Assembly: GCA_945494195.1 (NCBI GenBank)
Contig: CALYVJ010000098.1
Location: 1-6,575, forward strand
DNA: 6,575 bases
Reading direction: 5' to 3'
DNA from: an uncultured Selenomonas sp.
Lineage (GTDB): Bacteria; Bacillota; Negativicutes; Selenomonadales; Selenomonadaceae
The notes below the pieces were generated by a model, which was not told where the DNA came from, did not search any database, and worked only from the letters and a program-made list of their open reading frames with translations. The position numbers were made by a program, and so were the translations under genes. Positions 1 to 5,367 of this stretch are shown one piece after another (within the stretch, counting starts at the first letter, position 1; the number at the start of each line of letters is the position of its first letter).

Positions 1-110
1 AGTTGTACCTTTATTGATCTGGTATCTGGCGCAAGGCGCTTGATATATTTGGTTGTCATTTCGTAACAAAACCGCACGGAGTGACGGCCGCGCGGCTCTG
101 TTGCGTTGTA

Positions 111-116
111 AAGGGG
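111..116 (+). promoter_or_regulatory. Ribosome binding site deciding the start at 122
   Basis: AAGGGG lies 5 bases before the ATG at 122. The same frame could also be opened by a TTG at 53, but no purine-rich site precedes that codon, so the shorter 52-residue protein is preferred. Confidence 0.6.
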
Positions 117-121
117 ATATC

Positions 122-280
122 ATGGATGCCAAGAAAGAGGAGCTGAATCTCAAATTCATCAAGAGACAGACGGTCACGGGGAAGAACGTCTATGTAATGG
201 TGATGTTCCCGCATGTGAATCTGGAAGTCTCGGATGGAGATGTATTTGATATGTCAGGAACATCCGTTGAATACGGATAA
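122..280 (+). CDS. Small protein of unknown function (52 aa)
   Basis: I do not recognise this protein. It is 52 residues, soluble-looking, and has neither a signal peptide nor a clear membrane segment. The first 20 residues are lysine- and glutamate-rich. A hydrophobic, beta-prone stretch follows (around residues 26-36, containing VYVMVMF), and the C-terminus is acidic and ends in EYG. The ATG is chosen because AAGGGG sits 5 bases upstream. It ends 32 bases before the metallophosphatase start on the same strand with no terminator between, so the two are probably cotranscribed. It has no cysteines and no recognisable DNA-binding motif. It could be a small accessory protein for the phosphatase, but nothing in the sequence shows that. 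That it is truly coding is likely but not certain, given its size. Confidence 0.55.
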   Translation: MDAKKEELNLKFIKRQTVTGKNVYVMVMFPHVNLEVSDGDVFDMSGTSVEYG

Positions 281-312
281 AAGTATGGCGGTAAGACTGG
301 GAGAATAAGACT

Positions 313-1032
313 ATGGATAAACTAGATAGACTCTTGGTTTTCGGAGATATTCATGGCAAATGGAATAGATTTGTTGAGGCTTATCGAAAAGTTGGCTTTG
401 ATCCGGATAAGGATATGATGGTATTCTTAGGGGATTACCTTGACAGAGGTGAGCAGCCAGTTCCTGTAATGGAGTGGGTGCTGGAACATTTCGGTCAAAG
501 ACATATGATATTCCTGCGCGGCAATCATGAGCAGATGTTTTATAATGCCATGAGGGAAAAGGAAGAAACGTCAAATCTGTTGTCGTTTCTATTTGGTTCA
601 CCGAAAGCCCTGTGGCTTAATAGTGGCGGCAGTATAACCAGTTCAGAAATAGAAAAGACAGGCAGGAAGGAAAGTCTTGTCGATAGCTGGTTGAAGCTGA
701 TAGAACAGCTTCACTTGTATACAGAAATTGAGGTAAATGGCAAAATCTATTGGTTCATGCATGCTGACTGTGAGCCGGACGTTCCGCTGACTGAGCAAAA
801 AACAAAAACATTATTGTGGGACAGAAGCCTGGCCATGCATCCGCAACTTCATCAAGGAAAGCAGATTATTGTTTTGGGACATACTCCTGTACAAGCATTA
901 GGTTATCAGGCAAGACCGCAATGGTTACAGGATGGCAGGCTGGTTCTGATGGACACAGGGAGTTTTATGGAAAATGGCCGCGTATCCTGCGCTGATTTAC
1001 TAAGTGGAGAAGTATATCAATCATCGAGATAG
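313..1032 (+). CDS. Metallophosphatase of the Ser/Thr protein phosphatase (calcineurin-like) family
   Basis: This 239-residue cytoplasmic protein carries the full set of metallophosphoesterase motifs in order: GDIHG (11-15), GDYLDRG (40-46), RGNHE (69-73), a metal-ligand histidine in MHAD (H150), and GHTP (189-192), followed by DTGS (214-217). These residues bind the two-metal centre (usually Mn or Fe) and activate water for phosphoester hydrolysis. The GDxxDRG and GNHE forms place it with the PP1/PP2A-like bacterial phosphatases (PrpA, PrpE, lambda phosphatase) and ApaH-type hydrolases. The substrate may be a phosphoprotein or a dinucleotide and cannot be decided from sequence. Length is normal for the family. 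GGGAGA lies about 9 bases before the ATG. It is the second gene of a two-gene unit with the 52-aa protein and ends in a strong terminator. No domain is missing. Confidence 0.9.
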   Translation: MDKLDRLLVFGDIHGKWNRFVEAYRKVGFDPDKDMMVFLGDYLDRGEQPVPVMEWVLEHFGQRHMIFLRGNHEQMFYNAMREKEETSNLLSFLFGSPKALWLNSGGSITSSEIEKTGRKESLVDSWLKLIEQLHLYTEIEVNGKIYWFMHADCEPDVPLTEQKTKTLLWDRSLAMHPQLHQGKQIIVLGHTPVQALGYQARPQWLQDGRLVLMDTGSFMENGRVSCADLLSGEVYQSSR

Positions 1033-1044
1033 CAATGAAAATAG

Positions 1045-1091
1045 AAAACCGAGAAGAAGGGGGAGCTAAGCCCTTCTTCTCGGTTTTTTAT
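1045..1091 (+). terminator. Intrinsic terminator after the phosphatase, possibly bidirectional
   Basis: A perfect 17-bp stem (1045-1061 with 1071-1087) closes a 9-base loop and runs into six T residues on the forward strand. The left flank is A-rich (AAAATAGAAAA), so the reverse strand also has a broken T-tract. The structure could therefore also stop transcripts of the convergent secreted-protein gene that ends at 1192. Confidence 0.93.
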
Positions 1092-1191
1092 CAAGATGAT
1101 ATGGTCAGGTTGCAGTGGTATATAGAAATAGGGACCTAACCTCGAATTGACAGAGATTGTATCGCAGTGTTCGATTCATATAATCATATCC

Positions 1192-1818
1192 TTATCGAAG
1201 TCTACGGATACCAAACCATTGTGCATTTTGATCCCAGAAAAGCTGGAGTTGAAGGTCAACAGCGAATTGCCGCTGGTAACCATATTGAGCACCTGGGGGC
1301 ATATATTCGTGCCTGCTGGTGAGAATGAAGCGGCCAGTTGCATCGCTATTTAGTGCTGTGCTGATTTGATGCCATTCGCCGGGCGTATACCCCATGGCTG
1401 CTAGGCTATCAAGGGAGACGTAAGTAACCCATTGCCCGTCTTTCTTGCCGATAATCCAATAGCCACAGTTTTTTGCATGAGCGCCCCTGTCAGCAATTAT
1501 CTCAAAAAAATGCATGCTGGGGAACATCGTGTAAATCTTTCGGATTTTATAGCCGATACCAGCATTGGTGTCATCGTATCCGGTGAATGAGAGATAGTCA
1601 TGGGCTCCGTTACGGCTCATGAGCCGCAGTATGCCATCCCGCTGGAGGACGAATTTAATGGCCTCATTATCATAGGTTTCATTGAGTACGCGGGTGTCCA
1701 TATAGAGAAATGTGGATTCACCAGGCGTCAGAAAGCCGGTTTCTTGGGCTGAAGAGGTGGATGGAATGGCAAATATACATGCCAGTAACAGAAAACATAC
1801 GGTTAGTATTTTTTTCAC
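1192..1818 (-). CDS. Secreted protein of unknown function (208 aa)
   Basis: I do not recognise the family. The start is a GTG at 1818, chosen because AGGAGG lies 9 bases upstream and because the protein then opens with a textbook signal peptide: MKK, a hydrophobic core (ILTVCFLLLACIFAI, residues 4-18), and a likely signal peptidase I site after SSA (residue 24). A cysteine at 14 sits in LLAC, but it lies inside the hydrophobic core, so a lipoprotein is less likely. The mature part of about 184 residues is mixed and aromatic-rich, with many Gly, Tyr and Trp residues, and ends in a basic RRLR. Only one cysteine (in KNCGYW) is visible in the mature part, so disulfides within one chain are not expected. 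The reading frame stays open upstream to 1974, but that extension lacks a ribosome site and hides the signal peptide. The gene lies 168 bases downstream of carbonic anhydrase on the same strand and probably has its own promoter. Confidence 0.8.
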   Translation of the reverse strand: MKKILTVCFLLLACIFAIPSTSSAQETGFLTPGESTFLYMDTRVLNETYDNEAIKFVLQRDGILRLMSRNGAHDYLSFTGYDDTNAGIGYKIRKIYTMFPSMHFFEIIADRGAHAKNCGYWIIGKKDGQWVTYVSLDSLAAMGYTPGEWHQISTALNSDATGRFILTSRHEYMPPGAQYGYQRQFAVDLQLQLFWDQNAQWFGIRRLR

Positions 1819-1827
1819 AAGGAACAA

Positions 1828-1833
1828 CCTCCT
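1828..1833 (-). promoter_or_regulatory. Ribosome binding site fixing the GTG start of the secreted protein
   Basis: AGGAGG on the reverse strand, 9 bases before the GTG at 1816-1818. It settles the choice of a GTG start over the longer ATG-initiated frame beginning at 1974. Confidence 0.85.
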
Positions 1834-1918
1834 AATATAAGAATTAAATGAATCTACTGAAATTTTTGACTCATAAAGGCTATATTCCTGCACATTTCGC
1901 CTGCTTACAATCTTCTTG

Positions 1919-1927
1919 TGGTATACT
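1919..1927 (+). promoter_or_regulatory. Possible forward extended -10 promoter element
   Basis: TGGTATACT matches an extended -10 box (TGn followed by TATACT). No good -35 is present at the expected distance. A transcript from here would start around 1934, meet GGGAGGGGGGAG and a 7-codon frame, and then run antisense into the carbonic anhydrase gene. It could be a chance match. Confidence 0.3.
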
Positions 1928-1957
1928 GCAGGTAATATCATGCGGGAGGGGGGAGAT

Positions 1958-1981
1958 ATGGATTTTAAAATCATTGTATAG
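1958..1981 (+). other. Seven-codon reading frame behind a strong purine-rich site
   Basis: ATG followed by six codons and TAG encodes MDFKIIV. A very purine-rich GGGAGGGGGGAG lies directly upstream, starting at 1944. It includes the palindrome GATTTTAAAATC (1961-1972). It may be a leader peptide or simply noise. No downstream forward gene is available for it to regulate, which argues against a leader role. Confidence 0.2.
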
Positions 1982-1986
1982 CAATC

Positions 1987-2559
1987 TTATTTTGTATATT
2001 CATAGCCTTCGATAACAACATCCAGTTTTCCCGTTCGTGTATGGAAAATCAGCCCATGTACAGGTACGTCGGCAGGGATTAAGGGATTTAAGCGGATGGC
2101 TTCGACGGTGTCGATGACGTTTTGTTCGGGATGCTGGAATTCGTCAGCCCATTCTTTTAGTTCCTTGGCAATCATGTGAATGGCTTCTTGGGGGACGCCG
2201 CGTGACAGCATGGCTTTAGTGAGGCTTTGAGAGGTGGTCTTGGACATGCCACATTCGTGGTGGCCGATAACGAGGATTTCCTTAACGCCGAGCTCATAGA
2301 TGCAGACCATGAGACTGCGGATGGTGCCGTCAAAGACGCCCGTTACGGAGTTTCCCGCTGTTTTGATTACCTTGGCATCGCCACGGGTTAGCCCTAGGGC
2401 TGGTTCTAGAAAATTGACGAGTCGGGTGTCCATGCAGGTAATGATCGCGACCTGTTTTTGGGGCAGTTTGCTCTGATGATGGTCTTCTTGGGTATAATCC
2501 ATCGGTGGATTGGCACAGAATGAGTCATTGACGGCCAGAATATCTTGTAAGATTGACAT
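1987..2559 (-). CDS. Beta-class carbonic anhydrase
   Basis: The enzyme interconverts CO2 and bicarbonate and is cytoplasmic. Zinc ligands are visible as C42 in CMDTR and H100 and C103 in GHHECG. D44 and R46 of CMDTR form the conserved Asp-Arg dyad. KTAGNSVTG (66-74) is the usual substrate-pocket segment. At 190 residues it is short and resembles the compact cab-type (clade D) beta enzymes of archaea and Firmicutes more than the longer plant or E. coli types. AAGGAGG lies 8 bases before the ATG. It is divergent from the acidic-tailed membrane protein. A weak candidate promoter on the reverse strand is TTCATG, 16 bases, TACATA (2595-2622). No clear terminator follows, so some readthrough into the secreted-protein gene is possible. 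In a fermenting anaerobe the likely role is bicarbonate supply for carboxylases and pH balance, which is inference. Confidence 0.95.
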   Translation of the reverse strand: MSILQDILAVNDSFCANPPMDYTQEDHHQSKLPQKQVAIITCMDTRLVNFLEPALGLTRGDAKVIKTAGNSVTGVFDGTIRSLMVCIYELGVKEILVIGHHECGMSKTTSQSLTKAMLSRGVPQEAIHMIAKELKEWADEFQHPEQNVIDTVEAIRLNPLIPADVPVHGLIFHTRTGKLDVVIEGYEYTK

Positions 2560-2639
2560 GGTGTTTTCCTCCTTGCGATTGATATTGGTTTCCGTATGTA
2601 TTTCGTTTAACTACCGCATGAATCCTTCTTTTGGGGGAT

Positions 2640-2651
2640 TTGACAGGTCAA
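2640..2651. repeat. Short inverted repeat, candidate operator
   Basis: TTGAC, two central bases, then GTCAA is a perfect 5+5 inverted repeat. It lies in the 159-base divergent region between the carbonic anhydrase and the acidic-tailed protein, about 31 bases upstream of the forward -10 box. The position fits a regulator site serving one or both genes. I cannot assign it to a known regulator. Confidence 0.35.
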
Positions 2652-2682
2652 TTTGGTTATAGCCAGGCGATGAGGAGAGGAT

Positions 2683-2688
2683 TATAAT
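2683..2688 (+). promoter_or_regulatory. -10 box for the acidic-tailed membrane protein gene
   Basis: A consensus TATAAT stands 16 bases before the AAGGAGG ribosome site (2705-2711). The -35 region at the normal distance is poor (TAGCCA, 2660-2665), which would fit a promoter that needs an activator. The TTGACA at 2640 is too far away (37 bases) to serve it. Confidence 0.5.
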
Positions 2689-2718
2689 ATAGATAACAAT
2701 TTACAAGGAGGCTTTTCC

Positions 2719-3171
2719 ATGGAGATGCTGTTATTGCTAGCGTTGGGGATATTTATCGGCTGGTGGTTGTTTCGGCCAAAACGGGATGCGAAAAAAGGAA
2801 AAGACCAGACGATTATTATGGATAAAGATGAGTGCAGCCAGGTGAACGAAGGTAGGAGAACGGCATCAGCAATGCAGGCGAAATGTGCATCGCGTAGCGA
2901 GAAGAATCATACGTTGCGTAATGTTGCAGGCGGTGTAGCTGCAGGGGCAATCCTGGGGCAGGTACTCAGTGGGGATAAGAAAAATGTGAATTGGGAAACC
3001 ACCAATAACTACAGTTGCCATCAAGACGTTTCGAATGATGTGGCATACGAGGAAAATGATGGGGATGAGCCCAATGGTGTAGAGGATAGCTTTGATTGTG
3101 AAGATGTTTCAGATAACTGGGAGGACGATTCGAGTTGGGACGATTCCTGTGAGGATGACGATGATTATTGA
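2719..3171 (+). CDS. Membrane-anchored protein with acidic C-terminal tail, unknown function
   Basis: I do not recognise a family. Residues 3-18 form one hydrophobic N-terminal segment followed at once by RPKR and a lysine-rich stretch (19-28), so the positive-inside rule puts the remainder in the cytoplasm. The middle (about 29-67) is polar and charged. Residues 69-83 are a glycine/alanine-rich hydrophobic patch (VAGGVAAGAILGQVL) resembling a glycine-zipper segment, which could insert in or pack on the membrane. From about residue 103 the tail is strongly acidic, with WEDD and WDD units and a final run of four Asp before Tyr. Five cysteines (39, 56, 100, 127, 144) are spread through it, two in the acidic tail. 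The tail could bind divalent metal or a basic partner, which is speculation. AAGGAGG lies 7 bases before the ATG, so the start is secure. It appears to be a single-gene unit ending at the hairpin at 3289. Confidence 0.75.
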   Translation: MEMLLLLALGIFIGWWLFRPKRDAKKGKDQTIIMDKDECSQVNEGRRTASAMQAKCASRSEKNHTLRNVAGGVAAGAILGQVLSGDKKNVNWETTNNYSCHQDVSNDVAYEENDGDEPNGVEDSFDCEDVSDNWEDDSSWDDSCEDDDDY

Positions 3172-3234
3172 TAAGGGCGTCTTGCCGAAGGAAATCATTA
3201 GAGTAGTCGTAAGTCATAGCTTAGGGAATGGTGG

Positions 3235-3263
3235 TTGACTTTATTTAGGGGATATGTTAGGGT
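3235..3263 (+). promoter_or_regulatory. Candidate promoter upstream of the symporter
   Basis: TTGACT (3235-3240), a 17-base spacer, then TAGGGT (3258-3263) preceded by TGT as an extended -10. The -35 is close to consensus and the -10 is weak. A transcript would begin around 3270 and almost at once meet the terminator hairpin at 3289. Confidence 0.4.
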
Positions 3264-3288
3264 AAAACCAATGATGGTAGCAAAGGTG

Positions 3289-3329
3289 CCCAGGTGAATG
3301 GACGATTCACCTGGGTTTTGTTCTTTCTT
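3289..3329 (+). terminator. Intrinsic terminator or attenuator before the symporter
   Basis: A perfect 11-bp stem (3289-3299 with 3305-3315) with a 5-base loop is followed by TTTTGTTCTTTCTT. It is the natural end of the acidic-tailed protein transcript. It also lies between the only promoter-like sequence I see and the symporter start, only 34 bases upstream of that start, so it may control symporter expression. Confidence 0.9.
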
Positions 3330-3333
3330 GGGG

Positions 3334-3340
3334 AAGGAAG
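3334..3340 (+). promoter_or_regulatory. Ribosome binding site deciding the TTG start of the symporter
   Basis: AAGGAAG sits 9 bases before the TTG at 3350. The next in-frame ATG at 3365 would be 24 bases away, too far, so TTG is preferred. Confidence 0.65.
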
Positions 3341-3349
3341 CGAGTTTGT

Positions 3350-4744
3350 TTGGAATTTTCATTGATGCATTTTGTCGTTATGGTGATGACGATTTTTGTT
3401 GTCTTGGCTGGAGGGATATATGCTGCACGTTCCGTGCATTCGGCTGAGGGATTTAGTCTGGGCGGCCGCTCGGCGGGAATTCCTATGATTGCAGGCAGTA
3501 TTGCCGGCACTTGTGTCGGTGGTGGTGCAACGGTGGGGACTGCTCAGTTGGCTGGTTCGCTTGGATTGTCCGCGATATGGTTTACGATTGGTGTTGGCCT
3601 ATCGCTGCTTGTTATGGGAGTGATTTATGCGCGGCCGTTGCGGTATACAGGATTGGAGACTATTTCGCAGTATTTGGTGGAAAGCTATGGGAAGGGGGCG
3701 GGGCGGTTTACGAGTTTTTCTACGTCACTGGGTATTCTGTTTAGTGCAGTGGCTAGTACTTTGCCTGGGATTGCGTTGTTGGCTGCGTTGACTGGAGCAA
3801 CCTACCTAGAGTCGGCAGCTATGTTATTCTTGTTGGTTTTGTTATATGCATTTTGGGGCGGCATGAAATCCGCTTCGGTAGGTGGCATTTTAAAGATGCT
3901 GTTTCTGTTTTTGACGTTGTTCGTCTTGGGGTATACTGCATGGCAAGGGTTAATGGAGAGACCGGCATTGCTGGCGGATAAACCTATGGGATTTTTTAGT
4001 ATTTGGGGGATTGGACTTCATGCGATCTTGAACAATGTTGTGTCGGTGTTGGTCGGTATGATATGCACCCAAACCTATATACAGGCGATTTTTTCTGCGG
4101 CGACGCCGCGGACGGCAGCTATTGGTTTGATATTGGCTGCTATCGTAGCTATTCCTATCGGTGTGCCTTGTGCCATGATGGGGATTTATATGCAGGCGGC
4201 CCATCCGGAGCTTCCGGCGATATTGGCGTTGCCCGCGTATTTGCTTCAATATGCGTCACCATTGATGGGAGGTATGGCACTCGGCGGTATTGTACTTGGG
4301 ATTGTAGGATCGATTGCTGGGTTGTCGCTTGGCGTAGGAACGATGGTAGCTAGGGATATATTGGAACCGGTAATGAAAATAACGTCAGAAAAAGGAAAAC
4401 TTGCCTTGTTGCGTGGGACTGTGGTAGGTGCTGTCCTTTTGGCTATGATGATAGCCGCAGTTAACCGAGAGTCGCAAATTTTGTTTTGGAATTATCTTTC
4501 GATGGCTCTTCGTGGCTGCGGGATATTCATCCCATTGACATTGGCTGTTTTTAAGCCTCGGATGGTATCTTCTCAGTGGGCGGTGGCTTCTATGGTGCTG
4601 TCATTGGGAGCATCAATTGTGGCTGGAATGATTCGGGTAGATGTTTCTCCAATCTTTGTCGGTTTGGGGACCAGCCTGTTGGTTATATTGTTGGGGATCG
4701 TTGCTAGGCACCGAGGACATCAACAGATTGTGGAAAGACAATAA
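3350..4744 (+). CDS. Sodium:solute symporter family (SSS, TC 2.A.21) transporter
   Basis: This 464-residue integral membrane protein has about 12-13 hydrophobic helices along its whole length. It is placed in the PutP/PanF family by the first helix (about 6-26), the loop with LGGRS (37-41), the glycine-rich second helix GGGATVGTAQLAG (57-69), and the mid-protein TQTYIQAIFSAATPRTA (240-256), which corresponds to the conserved Q-rich loop of the family. It would import a small solute with Na+ or another cation. The solute is unknown, and I would not call it proline or pantothenate. It is slightly short for the family (often 480-530). In my hand alignment, the helix equivalent to the PutP Na2 site reads GSIAGLSLGVGT (320-331), with S321 kept and an Ile at 322 where PutP has Thr. 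The start is a TTG at 3350. It converges on the reverse gene at 4827. Confidence 0.85.
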   Translation: MEFSLMHFVVMVMTIFVVLAGGIYAARSVHSAEGFSLGGRSAGIPMIAGSIAGTCVGGGATVGTAQLAGSLGLSAIWFTIGVGLSLLVMGVIYARPLRYTGLETISQYLVESYGKGAGRFTSFSTSLGILFSAVASTLPGIALLAALTGATYLESAAMLFLLVLLYAFWGGMKSASVGGILKMLFLFLTLFVLGYTAWQGLMERPALLADKPMGFFSIWGIGLHAILNNVVSVLVGMICTQTYIQAIFSAATPRTAAIGLILAAIVAIPIGVPCAMMGIYMQAAHPELPAILALPAYLLQYASPLMGGMALGGIVLGIVGSIAGLSLGVGTMVARDILEPVMKITSEKGKLALLRGTVVGAVLLAMMIAAVNRESQILFWNYLSMALRGCGIFIPLTLAVFKPRMVSSQWAVASMVLSLGASIVAGMIRVDVSPIFVGLGTSLLVILLGIVARHRGHQQIVERQ

Positions 4745-4754
4745 TTTTAGAAAA

Positions 4755-4781
4755 AAGCCGCTGGTTTTATGCCAGCGGCTT
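4755..4781 (-). terminator. Intrinsic terminator between convergent genes
   Basis: A 10-bp perfect stem (4755-4764 with 4772-4781) with a 7-base loop. On the reverse strand it is followed by TTTT and further T-rich sequence, so it best serves the 121-aa gene ending at 4827. The forward strand has only a weak T-tract, but the hairpin begins 10 bases after the symporter stop and may act in both directions. Confidence 0.85.
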
Positions 4782-4826
4782 GAAGTGTCTTCCTGTATGC
4801 CCCTCATCGAATCCGTGATGTTTTTG

Positions 4827-5192
4827 TTAAGCGGTAATATTGATAAAAGAACCGGCTAAAATACTGTCCATGTTGTCTTGATAGTGGTGGATTTCGCGCT
4901 GCTGACCTGGTGCGTAGTTCGTGGTAAGTGTCAAGTTTTTACCAGTGCGTGAATAGGTATGCGAGGTTACCACATTATCGCCGTGAAGCGTCAAAACAAC
5001 CATAGCTCCATCAGACATACGCTTGGTAATCGTTGCACTCTCCACAGTTTTACGTTCCTGAGGTATGTCTTTTTTACTTGGCTTTTCATGTGATGAATCC
5101 GTTGTTGTAGCTGTGGCCCGGACGGCTGCAATTCCCGACGCAGCCAGGTTCCAGATGCTAGTTGAATCATTGATTGCACCAATGCCGCTCAT
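4827..5192 (-). CDS. Small protein of unknown function (121 aa)
   Basis: I do not recognise this protein. It has no signal peptide and no convincing membrane helix. Residues 1-31 are small-residue rich (Ala, Ser, Thr, Gly) with a modestly hydrophobic 13-24 stretch. Residues 32-49 are a charged, probably disordered linker (HEKPSKKDIPQERK). Residues 50-93 alternate hydrophobic and polar residues, as expected for beta strands (MVVLTLHGDNVVTSHTY, then NLTLTTNYA). The rest is polar with HHYQDN at 102-107. There are no cysteines. The start is secure: AAAGGAGG lies 7 bases before the ATG, and a well-formed promoter stands further upstream. With a promoter in front and a hairpin behind, it looks like a single-gene unit. 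It is divergent from the reductase, but no shared function can be read from this. Confidence 0.75.
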   Translation of the reverse strand: MSGIGAINDSTSIWNLAASGIAAVRATATTTDSSHEKPSKKDIPQERKTVESATITKRMSDGAMVVLTLHGDNVVTSHTYSRTGKNLTLTTNYAPGQQREIHHYQDNMDSILAGSFINITA

Positions 5193-5240
5193 GTCAATCC
5201 CTCCTTTGCCTGGGGCAATACAGGAAAGACTACTACTATA

Positions 5241-5269
5241 ATTATATCATTGGACGAAAGTTCTGATAA
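5241..5269 (-). promoter_or_regulatory. Promoter of the 121-aa protein gene
   Basis: On the reverse strand, TTATCA (-35, at 5264-5269), exactly 17 bases, then TATAAT (-10, at 5241-5246) preceded by TGA as an extended -10. The -10 box lies in the 10-bp palindrome TATAATTATA (5237-5246). This is the best promoter match in the window. Confidence 0.75.
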
Positions 5270-5318
5270 TAATTATAGCGGCGAAGGGAAAAATATTTTA
5301 GAAGGATGGGGGGAATTT

Positions 5319-5327
5319 TGGTATAAT
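5319..5327 (+). promoter_or_regulatory. Extended -10 promoter of the aldo/keto reductase gene
   Basis: TGGTATAAT is a consensus extended -10 element, 26 bases before the AGGAGGG ribosome site (5354-5360). The -35 region is weak (TAGAAG at 17-base spacing), as is common for extended -10 promoters. Transcription would start around 5334 and cover the reductase and the coupled FliB-like gene. Confidence 0.65.
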
Positions 5328-5367
5328 TAAAGATAAGAGCAGCAGTTGAATTTAGGAGGGTGTAATC

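Noticed and set aside
1..66. Possible C-terminal tail of an upstream forward gene: one frame ends at 41-43 (VVPLLIWYLAQGA) and another at 64-66
   Set aside because: Both frames are too short to judge, and neither has a recognisable motif or a downstream terminator that would favour it.
76..98. GC-rich imperfect hairpin between the window start and the 52-aa gene
   Set aside because: The stem has a mismatch and no T-tract follows, so it does not support a terminator call.
1147..1184. TTGACA at 1147 and TATAAT at 1179 on the forward strand
   Set aside because: The spacing is 26 bases, far from the usual 16-18, and the only gene ahead is in antisense.
2966..3217. Reverse open frame of 83 codons opposite the acidic-tailed protein
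   Set aside because: Its His/Pro/Asn-rich composition is the reverse complement of the Asp-rich forward tail, and the forward frame has a strong ribosome site and a membrane anchor.
3950..4353. Open frames on both strands inside the symporter gene
   Set aside because: They lie wholly within the membrane transporter frame and have compositions typical of shadows (Cys/Trp-rich or Arg/His-rich).
5237..5242. Forward TATAAT in the region between the 121-aa gene and the reductase
   Set aside because: It overlaps the better-supported reverse -10 as part of a palindrome and has no -35 at the right distance. The reductase has a better extended -10 at 5319.
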